A stretch of 64,000 nt of DNA from Absidia repens (lineage: Eukaryota; Mucoromycota; Mucoromycetes; Mucorales; Cunninghamellaceae), in contig MCGE01000005.1 in NCBI GenBank assembly GCA_002105175.1, positions 62,001-126,000 on the forward strand, read 5' to 3'. Positions 22,491 to 34,400 of this stretch are shown piece after piece. The position numbers and the translations under genes were made by a program. The notes under the pieces are model-generated. The model was not told the DNA's origin, made no database searches, and worked only from the letters and a program-made list of their open reading frames with translations. Numbering within the stretch: position 1 is the first letter of the stretch; every line of letters starts with the position of its first letter.

Positions 22491-23453
22491 TATGGTGCGG
22501 CTCACTTATACTGTCAATTTTTCAATTTTCATTTCAATTTTATGGCTTCAATCGCAGTTTGAAAATACCTTTTAAAGCCCCCTTTTTTTTTTTCCTCCTT
22601 CCTTTCTTTTCTTTTTTTTTTCCCCCCAAGTCACCGCCATTTCATGATCTCAATGGGATGATGTTCAACTGGGATTAGTGTCAGGACTAGTTGAGAAGGG
22701 TTTTCAGCTCAGGTAGTACGAGATGCAGGGGAACCCCTTTCATTTTGGATCCAGAATTTGGGACCACTATTAGATTAGCCTTCATCTTAGTTTAGTATTG
22801 GTTGTCATTGTTATAATTACTACGAATAAACTTTGTCTCGTCTTTTGCTATCATTATTCTTTCTCATGGTTTGATTGTCTTACCAAATGTATAAACATGG
22901 GCTTATTATAAGCAGAAAAAAAAAACGGGTGTATGTGTGTCTGTACGTACAACAACAACAAAGAGAAAAAGAAGAAGGACGGTACTTTTTATTGTACAAA
23001 TAATAAATAAAAGTACAGATACATAAACGAATCTTCGTTTACCAGTCTTACAATCTACATCTAGATATACTAACTACGCTTGATAGCGGAGTGGGAACGA
23101 ACAAAAAACAGGACCTGGTTTCGAGGGGTAAAGTTTTTTTACTTTGTTTTCGGTATAATATTTTACAGTTTTCGCGATGTTTTACAAAATAAATGTACAT
23201 ATATTTTTTCCTTTTTAGTACATCAGATACGTTTCAAATCCTAGGCCACCCAGCCAAAGTCTTCTTTTTTTTTGAAGGCTGATAACCCTTTCTTTTTTAT
23301 AAAAAAAACAAACAAACTGATGTACACGTTTTGTTCTTAAAAATGTGAATTATCACGTTATACATGATTTTTTTGAGGTGGCCATTTTTTAAAAAACCAT
23401 CTGCTTTTTAGGTTCATGCCTAAAATTTGACATTATAAGTGAGCCGCATCATA
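22491..23453. mobile_element. TA-flanked inverted-repeat element, 959 bp, Tc1/mariner-like
   Basis: Near-perfect inverted repeats lie at 22493 (TGGTGCGGCTCACTTATA, then CTGTCAA) and 23451 (reverse complement TGATGCGGCTCACTTATA, then ATGTCAA), each bordered outside by TA. A TA duplication with terminal inverted repeats is the pattern of Tc1/mariner-type elements. No transposase is encoded, so this is a non-autonomous or internally deleted copy. An R1 repeat copy is nested inside. Confidence 0.75.
22600..22870 (+). repeat. Dispersed repeat family R1, copy 3 (nested)
   Basis: Forward-oriented copy: pyrimidine tract, GATTAGTGTCAGGACTAG, AGAAGGGTTTTCAG, CCCTTTCATTTTGGATCC, TTAGTTTAGTATTGGTTGTC, then an AATAAACTTTGTCTC end region. 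It sits inside the 959-bp inverted-repeat element, so one of the two jumped into the other. Confidence 0.8.
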
Positions 23454-23526
23454 GCATAGTTGTTATTATCAAATCCATAAACGGATCACTCTTTATTTTA
23501 TTCTCGCACACTATAGGAAAAACATA

Positions 23527-23779
23527 TATAGTATAGTATATTATGGTATTGATTATTGATTTAGTATTTATATGTTTATTTCCACTTTGTATGAATGTTT
23601 CTGTATGGTTGATTTGTTTGCTTTTCGCAAAAATCAAAACCAAACCGGTTAGAAAAAATCAAACCAAAGCAAACCATATAAAAACAAGTCAACCCAAAGT
23701 CAATCCAAGCCAGATAAAAAAAACCAGACCAAAACCAATAATGACACAAAGAAAAAAAGCCAACTAACTCTAACTCTAT

Positions 23780-23815
<36 letters not shown>

Positions 23816-23853
23816 GTATAATATAGTATATTATAGCATTGGTTATTGATTTA
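23527..23853 (+). mobile_element. Poly(A)-tailed insertion between direct repeats
   Basis: A segment of about 215 bp plus a run of about 32 A (23782-23813) is flanked by imperfect direct repeats of about 37-40 bp (23527-23563 and 23814-23853; shared ATAGTATATTATGG/AGCATTG-type core and GTTATTGATTTA end). Poly(A) at the junction with the downstream repeat is the mark of a retrotransposed RNA. The insert is rich in AACC/AAACCA motifs and has no recognisable gene. It could instead be simple-sequence expansion. Confidence 0.5.
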
Positions 23854-24129
23854 TGTTATAACGGATAAAAAAACCAGCAATATTTGTACTTGAACATGAC
23901 TCGCATCTCACTATGAAGGTATAAAACACGTAAAGCGGGGGGGGGAGGGAAAGGGGCAGGGAAAAAAGAGCTAGATGGCATGTTATAGAGTATAAGATCT
24001 AAAAAAAAGAGGTTTGACCTTATGTCAATATGGATTTGAAGAAATGGCAAAAATAAAAAATATATTTGATTGAAGTATTGTATGAACCAACATAAACTGG
24101 TGGATGATCAACGTTGGTTTAAGTAGGAG

Positions 24130-24560
24130 AGGGGAGAAATGTAAAATGAAGACCTTGATGTTGTAGAAGAAGGAACGATGTAAAATAAAAACAAGAGATC
24201 TCTAAATGGGATCTCCAAACTTCTAATGAAGTTTAAACACACATCTTTTAAAGCAAATACAAGTTTTATTGAAGCAGAGACATGTTTTATTGAAGAAAAC
24301 AGACATACTAAGCTAATCAAGACATTGCCCAAGATCCTAGAATCAAAATGAAAGGGTTTCCCCACGCATCTTGTGATCCCTTTTTTAAAACCCTTCTAAA
24401 CTAGTCCTGAAACTATTCCGAGTTCACTGCAACGCCAGAGAAGTCATATAGTGAAGAAAGAAAAGGAGAAAAAAAGAAAAGAAAGAGCGAAAACATAAAA
24501 GTGGGTAAAAGTAAATTTTTGTATGAGCGGGATTTGAACGGCAGGTTGTTCAATCGGTTA
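24130..24560 (-). repeat. Dispersed repeat family R1, copy 4 (B subfamily, with head)
   Basis: Homologous to 19800-20125 and, unlike it, keeps the head of the element. On the minus strand GTTCAAATCCCGCTC lies at about 24535-24549, and this stretch resembles the tRNA B-box consensus. A purine-rich tract and the standard TTTCCCCACGC / CTAAACTAGTCCTGA blocks are also present. Confidence 0.8.
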
Positions 24561-25664
24561 ACCTGGTAGATATAATGTGGCTGCACATATAAATAATGAT
24601 ATCACCAATAATAACGATGTAATTTAATTTTAGGTTTCCCCGAATTAGCACTCTCGGCTGCATCCTTTGACTGCCGTACCATATTGGCAACAATGAATAC
24701 CGAAGTTGACACTATTAGCGGCAATGCCGCTAACCTGCTTCCAGGGGAGCAACAAACCTACAAGACATGCGATTCCATACATGGCAGTGAAGACGGCAAA
24801 GTTGACAGTTGCAAATATCCAGCTGAATTTTTACATTAGCTAAATCCAAAGGACATACCTGCCCGTAGGCTGTGCCTGAAAAAAGAAATGCCCTTGATCA
24901 TTCTTCGGAACTTGATATGTTGACAATGGATAGTGTAATGGAATCAAGGTATATGTCACAAAATTGTTGAAATATTTTATTGCTGTCAATATTTACAGTA
25001 GACAAGTTGCCGCAAATTTCGTAATACCAAGAATGCATCTATTCATTGATGGTAATGAATACCCTTTTATCATCAAAAGGACTCAATTACCTGTGAGTCC
25101 TGCGTTAACCATGAACTGATCATAAATATCAAGCTCAGACACTAAACGAAGTCGCAATTTTCCTTAACGAACCAGTATTTACCCATGGACAGTTAAATGG
25201 TGCCTTTTCTCGCGCTCATAACCCACAACATCTCCATGTTGCTGTCCCAAATAATACCGCGCAATCCGTTTATTCAACAAACAACATTGTTTACAGAGAA
25301 GTCCTCCATGTTTTCACTTTTTTTTTTTCTTTGGCTACACATCCACTTTTTTTGCCACATCCACCCTTTTTTTGTCTACATCCACCGTTTTTTTTTTTTT
25401 TTTTTATTTTTTTTTTTTTTGTCACGCACCCACTGATTTTACTCTTTGCGACATATCCACTTTTTTATGACAAATCAATTATTTTTTAAATCTTATATAT
25501 TTTCCTCTCAATATGCCACTACGTTTGAATAATTTGTTATCATTTTTACTATATACATATACTATTTATATACGTTTTGGGGTGGTGCGTGGTTGGGTAT
25601 ATGGGTGTGTGGGGTGTGGGAGTCGAGCGGGGGAGAGTCGGGGTAGCTGATTTAGATATAAATG
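24561..25664. other. Gene-free spacer with degenerate tandem motif
   Basis: At about 25330-25480 an imperfect motif of the CCACATCCAC plus poly(T) type is repeated five or six times with poly(T) runs between units. The open frames here are too short and biased to be convincing; 24640-25300 contains protein-like pieces broken by stops. Confidence 0.4.
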
Positions 25665-25880
25665 TAAACTAGGGCAATTGGCACTGATCTAAACTAATGA
25701 AGGTTCCAGGACACTAATCTAAGATAACACTAATCTAATGGCGCTCCAAACTCACAAATCCAAAATGAAAGAGTCCCCCGATGATGTTTGTACAGCGTTT
25801 TTAAAAGCCATTGATCAAGTTCTATAAATAATCCAAGATCACCATTGCTTCAATGAGATTGCCGATATGAGAAAGAAAGA
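25665..25880 (-). repeat. Dispersed repeat family R1, copy 5 (diverged)
   Basis: Recognisable from ACTGATCTAAACTAATGAAGG, ATCCAAAATGAAAGAG, and GATCACCATTGCTTCAATGAG. It is more diverged than the other copies in the CCCCATGC box (CCCCGATGATG). Confidence 0.65.
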
Positions 25881-26542
25881 CTATTAGTAAACCCCATTTT
25901 CAACATAGCCGCCTTTTCATTCATGCTGTGTCTTACGTTCGGAAAGGTGTGGGATCTTGTTCAATAAAATAACACCAGGGGAGGGAGCTAAGTAGCAGAA
26001 AGTCGGACACAGTAACACCGCCGTCAATCTAGAAAAAGAAGAAGAATATACAATTAGTACACTCCAATTCCAATATAGTCGTCTTACATTAAATGGCTTA
26101 CAGTCTTCATAAAACACTCCAGAGCCAATGTTCAAAACAATAAGACCACCGCCATCAAACAAATTTTGCCTTTCGATAGCTGTAAACGCACAAATATATA
26201 TAACCGTTCATGTTTCATAAATATAAAAATTCAGAATTGAAAATTGGAAGGAATGATGTCATTAAAAGCAAAATGCATCAGTGAAGAAAAAAAAAAAAAA
26301 GAAAGAAAGGAAGAAAAATTAACTAGTGAAATAAAGGAAGAAATAAAGGAAGAAAAAGGCAGAGAACAAACCGGGGGAAGAGAAAACTAATAGTTAATGA
26401 ATTAAATCGCCGCAATTTTTATTGCGCATGAAGAGGTGCCTGCTTCAATTAAGACTATTTTATGTTTGATTGTTTGTTGAAGGGTGGTAGAAACGGAGTG
26501 TATCTTGCTTATTAGACATTCAAATTTTATTTACATGGTTAA

Positions 26543-26655
26543 GATTCTTAATTTGATCCCGATTACGTTGAGGTATCGAGAAAAATGTATCAGCACCAAA
26601 GATCGATTGTTACCAAGCTACGAATGTGATACCTCTTCGATAAAAGGGCTGGTGA
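26543..26655 (+). repeat. Relic of the left end of the hAT-like element
   Basis: GATTCTTAATTTGATCCCGA followed by TTACGTTGAGGTATCGAG resembles the first 60 bp of the 925-bp element (GGCTCTTAATTTGGTCCCG, TTATGGTATTGAG). It then decays. There is no matching right end nearby, so this is a fragment. Confidence 0.55.
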
Positions 26656-26737
26656 TGATTATTCTCATAAACAAAAAAGCCGCTCATTACCTCATTTTAT
26701 TCCTTCTAATCCTTTCCCCAATAGATATTTTATTAAA

Positions 26738-27150
26738 CATTGTCTGACCCGTTATATGACAAACGATGCTGTTATTGTTGCTTTATGATTAGTATAGCAA
26801 ACACCTGTTCATTAGCTCACCCATTATGTCTGTTTTCCCTAGATATCCAGCAACTGCTTGGTAGTACTAGGCCACTTCCTATCAAATATGGTCATATTAC
26901 TGCTTGAACAATCATATAAATAATCCTAGGTCATGCCGTTCGTGTATCCGCTACTGTGGAACATTTTTCACTGCGTTCTAGTTTATCTATGGCTACTTTC
27001 CCTATCGCTTAAAATCTAGCGACTGGTTAAAAGCTCTTGTTTACTTATTATAATAAGGAGCCATATTCCCGTTATCCTTTTCATATCAATCATACGCTTG
27101 AATTTATACTGGATCAAACAGTCACTTTTTCTCATAGTGTCTGTAAATTT
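26738..27150 (+). repeat. Dispersed repeat family R2, copy 1
   Basis: Diverged match to 59838-60290: TCTGACCC, CCAGCAACTG, TATCAAATATGGTC, CAATCATATAAATAATCCTAG, TGCCG, CTACTGTGGAACAT and TTCATATCAATCA occur in the same order in both. Nothing is encoded. Confidence 0.55.
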
Positions 27151-27411
27151 TCTTTTTTAACTTTTAGCTGGTCAACCAGGCTTCTACAGTCCTAGATCAA
27201 CTAAACTGATAAGAATAAAAGCCGTTATAAGTCTATGAAACAGATAGCGCTGTCAAATTTACCCCTTTTTAACGAATCCAGCGTTGTAAATTGCTCTGAA
27301 ACCAATGAATACTAACACCAAACCCACCCTCCGTAAGTTTTCGCTGTCTTTCAAGGCTAAATTAATGCTATTCTTTGATCCCTAACTATTCCTTGATCCT
27401 TCCCTCAACGA

Positions 27412-27452
<41 letters not shown>

Positions 27453-27849
27453 GAAATTATATAGTCAACTTGGGCGAAAGAGAGATTGCTGTTCGACATA
27501 AAGAGGGCCATAATTTCCAACTTTTCTGTACTGCACAAACAACACTATGTCCACCATTTATATTCTATATAACCCATTAATGTACAAAATGCAGAGGATA
27601 ACAATAAATTCTCTGTAGTGATCTTTTTTTCCATACAAACACGTCTTTTTTTTCCCTTCTACATACAAATATATAAAATATACATGAAGTCTCTTCATAA
27701 TATCCATCCTAATTTGTTCCTTCACACACATACACATAAATAAGGACGCATATACCATGCCGATTCGACAAGACAAGTAACGTATGAAAAAGACAAGTGA
27801 TAAAAAAAAAAAACTAGACGTATTTAATTCAGAAATAGATATAAACAAT
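27151..27849. other. Gene-free spacer
   Basis: Contains a poly(T) run of about 37 nt at 27414-27450 and AT-rich DNA. No supported gene. Confidence 0.4.
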
Positions 27850-28150
27850 GGAAATAAATACTAAGCTAAACTAAATTAATAAAGGGAACTGCATGACGCT
27901 ATTCTAAGATAAAGGCTAATTTAATGGGTAGTCTAAATCATGAATTCAAAATGACAGGGCACCCCATGATGATTGCATTGCATATTTCAAAATGCCCCTG
28001 ATCCAAGTTCTAATACTAATCCAAAATTCCCATCACTTTATTGAATTTTCAATGGAGGCAAAAAAAAAAAAAGTGGGGAAATAAATAAATATAAAAAATC
28101 ATGTGGTCGGAGTATGAATGCTGACACCATTCAGCTTTTTCTTTCCTTGC
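27850..28150 (-). repeat. Dispersed repeat family R1, copy 6 (diverged)
   Basis: Contains ACTAAGCTAAACTAAATTAATAAAG, ATGAATTCAAAATGACAGGG, CACCCCATGATG, and CACTTTATTGAATTTTCAATGG in the order seen in other reverse copies. It is followed by the purine-rich tract typical of the family. Confidence 0.65.
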
Positions 28151-28478
28151 GTATACTCGTCAGACTGAGCACTGGAAGACAACAATTGTTGGCCCCTGGT
28201 AACCCTTGCTTCGACCCCCCCCACCCCCAGTCCCTTGTCACCCAGTAAAAAGACGATTGATTTCCCAAAAGCGCCAGCGGAGTCGCCAGAGTGCTTAATT
28301 GTATTCATAAGAAAAAAATAAAAATAAAAGGTAAAAAACGAGAGAAAGGAGAGCAAAATAAAAACAATTCTACAAAATAATTATACAAATAAGAATACAA
28401 GGAATAATAAATTATAAGTGACAAGTAAAAAGGAATGGATATAATTGATATATAGTAGTAAAATAATATGATACAAAT

Positions 28479-31400
28479 TTATTTGAAACTTGTACCAGAT
28501 GATGAAGTCGTTTTTCGTGTAGCTTTTCGTATTGACATCTTCAAGCTTTTTGACAATCCACCAGTGCCATCAAATTTGGTGAAGGAAGTTTGATCATTGG
28601 ACTGGACAGGTGAGGTTGGGTACGGTGATGATTGATTGCTACTTTCCTGTGATCGATGAGGCTGAGATGAGTTGGAAGTTCCGCCATTGGGTTGAGAAAT
28701 TGCTATAGACGTATCCAAAGTCGTTGTTTGGGGTTTATCGCTGGATCGAGATTTTGAATGTTGTTCTTCACGTAAGCTTGGTATTGAAAAGTAACTGGCC
28801 GATTTCGGTGAAATGAGTGATGAGAAGTGACCAGTAGCCCCCGGTGATGTGACGCCACCTGGTGATGTGACGGAGTTCGTTCTTGATTTTGCTGTCAAAG
28901 GTCTGTCAGTATCTCGAAATAATGACGAACCACGACGATTTTGTTGATTTCCTGTTCCAAGAGTAGAGTTTGAAGTACTAGTTGTCAAGTTGAGTCTATT
29001 AGGTGGAGATTTGCTGCTTTTGCTGTTACTAATGGCAAGTCCTTTTTCCTTGGATGCATTTGCTTTTGGTGTAGGTGCCATCGTAGCTGATTTGAAAGCT
29101 GTCCCGCGTCTTTTCAGGTGAGTAATGTCATCAACAAAGTTTTTTTTGTATACTAAGAGAGAAGTAATAAATGTCAATTAGGAATACCTAATATTGGCTC
29201 ATAGTGCCATTTTGCAGATCACACTTACATTCCACCAAATTGCTGTGAAAAGGTCGCATTTCCGTGCTGACTAGTTGATCATGTGTATCAAGGCAGCGAT
29301 CAATAACGATAACCTAAAATATGAAATAAAAACATAGTGAGCAGATGTATAATCGATCACCTCTTCATTTTTATTTTATTTTATATACCTGTTCATCGAT
29401 TGCTTTCTTCAATTTTTCAACCAAGTGCCTCATACCAGGATGTTTCTTTCCATAGTAGGGGGATAAAAAGGCTTTTTTGTAAAGAGGAACACCGCCATTG
29501 ACAGGAGCATCCACAGCACCATTGAGAGCCATAGAGAAGGGATTCAGGTTGACATCTGCCTCAGAGTTTTTGAGATAGGCCGAGTATGTTTTTTCCAGTA
29601 TGATCAATTCAGCGGTCTTGTTGTTCATAGCCTCCACTGCGTTTTCGATAGGTGAGATTTCTTGAAGTTCAATGGACAATATTTTAGATCGTAGCGCAAT
29701 ACCGGGGAACGTATCTTCGCTTGTAAATGTTGTTCGTTCAGTCCAGAGATGCAAAAAGTCCAGTTCTTGTTTTGACAAAATAGGCGGTTCCACGAGCTCT
29801 GAGGTATCAGCGGCACGGAAGCTACTGTCGTTGTCACCATCATCCAGTTCGCCTTCGCCATCAATATTCCCACATACAACATCGCTTTCATCTTCCCTAG
29901 TCACCGGTCTTGAATAAGTGAATTGCGAAACGTTGTTGAATTGATAGTATTTTTTGACCTTGTCGGAAGCCAAAGGATTTGTCAAAACATGACTAGCTTG
30001 AGGATCCATTGTGGGAGTAACCGCGGTGATTTGCATATATTGACCATCCAGTTCAGTTTCCAGTTCACAGATGTGATCCTCTGGAAGAAGTGAAGAAGAA
30101 GCCATTTTTCCAGAGATCACCTGCGCATTTGGGTGTCGGTTTTGTATGCGTTCCACAAATGAAGTCATTTTTTCCCAAGCCATACCTCGATAGATGAAGT
30201 GTTGATTGCGAATGCTTGCCGGGAATCCACGACCATAAAAGCCAACACGGAAGTATTCAGAGTAATATCGTTCCTTTTTCACAATATTTTCCATAAAAGT
30301 CGCCTTCTGATGCAGTATGTTGCTACACTCTTGATAATCCACCACAGTCATAGCATATTGGTCACCTAATTCCTGGCATAATTCAACGCACAGTTCCCAA
30401 GCTGTTCCCTTGTCCAAGTAAGCAATCATCGTTTCATACAGTGTCCGTTTTCGAGCAAATGAGCTTTCAGCACTATAACCAAGTTCAGGTATAGCATCCA
30501 CCTCGTCGTAAGGATCCCACTGTACAAGATCGGCATGGAATCGTAGTGTCAGGGCTGCTTCTACAAAGTTGTTGTTTTGAAGATGAAGATCGACCAGTTG
30601 GTGTACGTATTTGATATATATTTCCTGCCTTTCCGATACTTGAATAAACTTCATCAACTTGAGTGTTGCATTAATTCTTTCGTCCATGAATTCAGCATTG
30701 TCCATTGGTAATGACCGAATTTGTAGTAAAAGTTCCATCAAGTTCGCCAATGTATCCACCACACCCCTTCCCCATCTTCGTTCTTGTTCCGTTGTAAGCC
30801 TGGTTTGAAGTGCTTGATGTAATTCTGCAACCCATTTCACCCTAATTTCATCACTGCCCTTGCCATAAGTCATCACCAGTTTGTCAATGGTCCCAATCAT
30901 CAAATTCTGCCCTGCTGTTGCATCATCAGTTTTGCGCATGTGGATAGCAATCAAATCCGAAATCATTCCCACTGTCGTTGAACGTAGTTTGTCATGAAGT
31001 GTAAGACTGACGGCACACAGAGGTTTCAGTAGCATTGGCATCAATTCCAGTTGTATTCGTGCAGAATTCGTAGGTGGCAATTCGGTCAAGCAATTGTCCA
31101 TAATGTTGGCAATATCATGTTCGTCATCACTAGATATATCCGATAAAGAATCATCGATATCGGCTTGAGCATCATTGTCCGCATGGCAAACATCTTCTGT
31201 GGATTTTCCGTGATTGTCAAAGTAAGCCAAAAGCTGAGGCTTCATCTTGAGATCCTTGTTTTCTTGACGTTTTTGGATAATATGCTGTGTAGGTTGTGTT
31301 GACTGCCACCGTGGTCCAGTCAGATCCCAAAGTCGCTTCAAAGCACGGACACCATCATCGCCTCGAATATTTCCTGCCAGTTTCCATACCGCCCGCTGTG

Positions 31401-34400
31401 CTTGAGGCAATAGCGTTTCCACCTCCAAAGATGAACTTGCCAGGACACGCATCAAAGTCACAAGTATCGTTCGCCACAACCGCACCAAAAGATCATCAAC
31501 AGAAGAATGTTTCTTGCTTCCATCTTCTTTATCTTCATCTTCGTCTTCACCGCCAACGCCATCGCCATCCAAGTGCTGTTCTTTTCGTTTTGGTGTAAAT
31601 TCGTCACTGTCGAGCAGGGCTGTAACAGGTGTCAAGACGTTGATCAAAATAACCTTGTGTGCTACTACATCCAGATTCAACCAGTCCTTCGACCACTTGC
31701 GTCGTTCACGAGCAGGATCATCCATAAAGGCATCATAACCTTCCATAGCACCATGAGCCTCTGCCAGTTTCTGGATATCGTCACCATATAGCATTGCCAT
31801 AGATACATAGCATAGTGAACAGAGATATTCCGCCATTAATTCCAGTCCACCATCATCTGATCTTGAATTGATATCATTTTTCGTCATCATGCTTTGTGAC
31901 AGGTGCAGCCATTGGTTGGGAGGGATCAAGTAAAATAAATCAAGTAGAACCACAGTCAAATCCATCAATCCAGTAGTCACCATGTTCGCCAAATCCGATC
32001 CTGCCATTTGAGCCGCATCATTTGAGCCATTTGCTTGGAATGGATAAACAGAAGGGAATGGGTTTGTAGGTGATGTTGCTAATGCTTGAAGTACCACTGG
32101 GAAAGAACCTGATGTTGAGTTTTTCGTATAATAACCACCACTGCTGCCAGTTGCAAAAATTTGCTCTTCCGTCACGTTTTCCAGTACCTGAGGTAACCCC
32201 CGAATTGAGTTTGCCCGTTCACGAAGCACAGTTAACGAATGCCTTGAGTTTGATTTTGTAGCAGCAGCGCCCGTTGTATTTGAAGGAGAGTTGATAAAGC
32301 CGTGAGAATCCCTGTTGATCTGTTTCGAATTCATTGACGTCGGTACCGAGTTATTTCCAAGTCCACTGGGCGCAGATGTCGCTTGAATTGCTTGACTTGT
32401 CAACCGTTGCAAGTCCTTGTAAGTTTGTAGCAGCTGCGGTATCAGTTGAGCCAACGATCCTGTAAGTGCATCCAAAGCGCTATCATCAGTATGTTGATCA
32501 TCATTGTCGCTACCGGCAGTTTCATATTCTTCATCGTCCACTGTTGACATTGACACTGGTCTCGTGTGAGGTGCTGTTGTTGTCGAAGATGCTGCTGCCA
32601 TTGTTGTGGTTGAATGAGCATCCATCGCCGTTGAGGATAAGCCTGAAGAGGACATGCCACGCATTTTCCGTATCTTTTCCAGAAGTTCATGAACGATAGT
32701 CAATGAAAGTCGCAAATTTTCAATCCATTGGGCCCGTGGTAATCTTGTTTGCTGATGATAATCTTCACCAACGGTGTTACCACCTTCCATAGTACGAGAA
32801 AATATAACTTCCTTCGCCACCGCCATATAGGAGTTCAGCCAAACTCGGATCCATTGAATCACACGTTTGCCAAGTTCACAGCAACACGCCTTGTCACTGA
32901 AGATCGGTGCCTTGATAATCGCCAGAATCATACTAAGCTTGAACCCAACCAATTTTCCAGTGACATGAGAGCAAGCATCCACAAGTGTCGAGATGATGTC
33001 TACGATTTCTTTTGCGGAGTATGCATCCTTCACTTCTGTTATCGCCTCACAGAAATGCTGTAAGACCAAGGTTTGGGTACCAATCATGGAGCTGGGTTGA
33101 TCAGGACGCAACATTTGGGTAGCCAAGTCAAAAAATTGCTGAAGATCTTCCTTGTACATCAATTCCCGTAGTTCGTGTTCCCCTTCATCTTCATTGCTGC
33201 GTTGCATTTCCCTTGACCGTTCAATAAACCGGAAAAGATATTCCCATACCTTGATGCTGCTACGTAGTCGTTTCGCCTTGGTGATATCGCTCGGATTTGT
33301 TGATAATCGAATCAGGCCCTTCAATAGCTGATTATATGTCGTTTCATCCAAAGTCATCTTTCGTCGAAGGTACTTGTTGTGTTTCAGCCGATATCGTAGG
33401 GAAGTATACTTTAGATGCGCACCTTGGGTTCCATCAATGTCTTTGCTGCTATTGTTGATCGTTCCTTGTGGTTGAGATGTAGACGTTCCGCGATGGTTCA
33501 TATTGTTGGTCAAGTCATCCATGTGATTACCATCGTCATCAAGGTAATTGCCATCATCACCATCATCATCATCACCGTCGTCATCAGAGCAGAAAAAACG
33601 TTGGCTGACGTAGACGTTGAGCACAGGGCGGAAATTGCTAAACCGTCGATCTTGCACAATACTAAGGATCCATGTAATAGCGACGATAACTTGATCATGT
33701 AAGGCATTTTGCTTTTCCAAGGAGTCAGGCACGCGATAGACAAGTATATCCAAAAGAGCGTCGAAGATATCGGCCAAAAATTTCACCACTTCTTGTTCAC
33801 CGACAAAGGTAAACTTGTCCAGTAGAACCAGTAGATCGTCCACACCTTCCCCACTGTTTCTCGACTTGCCGTTGATGTCGTCCACCATAGAGCGCCAGTT
33901 GATCAATTGCACCAGTGTTGTGTTCTGAGTAAATCTTGTAGAGCACAAAAAGGTAGACATCGTCAATGAATCGCGAACAGTATGAGGTTTCGAAGTTCCA
34001 CCAGAACCATAAGAAGGTAAAGTAACGTTGCTATCAGTGGCTGTAGACTTATACGCTGAATACTGATTGTGTTGGAATCCAATAGCAGTGGAAATATTGT
34101 GATGACTGCCAGAGTGGTTGAAGATAGGAGCGCTTTTCATCGAGGATCCGCCACCGCCACCGCTTTTGACACTGGTATGACTTGTATTTGCGTGATGTTG
34201 ACCCATCGATCGTTGGCGATTTGCTTGAAGTATAGCCGCCATCATATTTTCTTGACCTTGCTTGTTGGATGGCGCAGTTGATTGAGAGCACCAAGGGACA
34301 GTACCAAAATAAGAGGCAGGATGGAGTAGTTGCCTGTCGTATTTGTACAAGCAGAGAGTATGAGTACCATCAGCAACAAAATCATGAGACATGGGTGGAG

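Noticed and set aside
23543..23767. 74-codon frame rich in Lys, Pro, Gln, Thr
   Set aside because: It is a translation of the AACC/AAACCA-rich insert that ends in a poly(A) tail; low complexity.
24531..24585. tRNA-like sequence on the minus strand (B-box-like GTTCAAATCCCGC with upstream hairpin)
   Set aside because: No acceptor stem pairing and the T-stem is not complementary. It is the head of an R1 repeat, not a tRNA gene.
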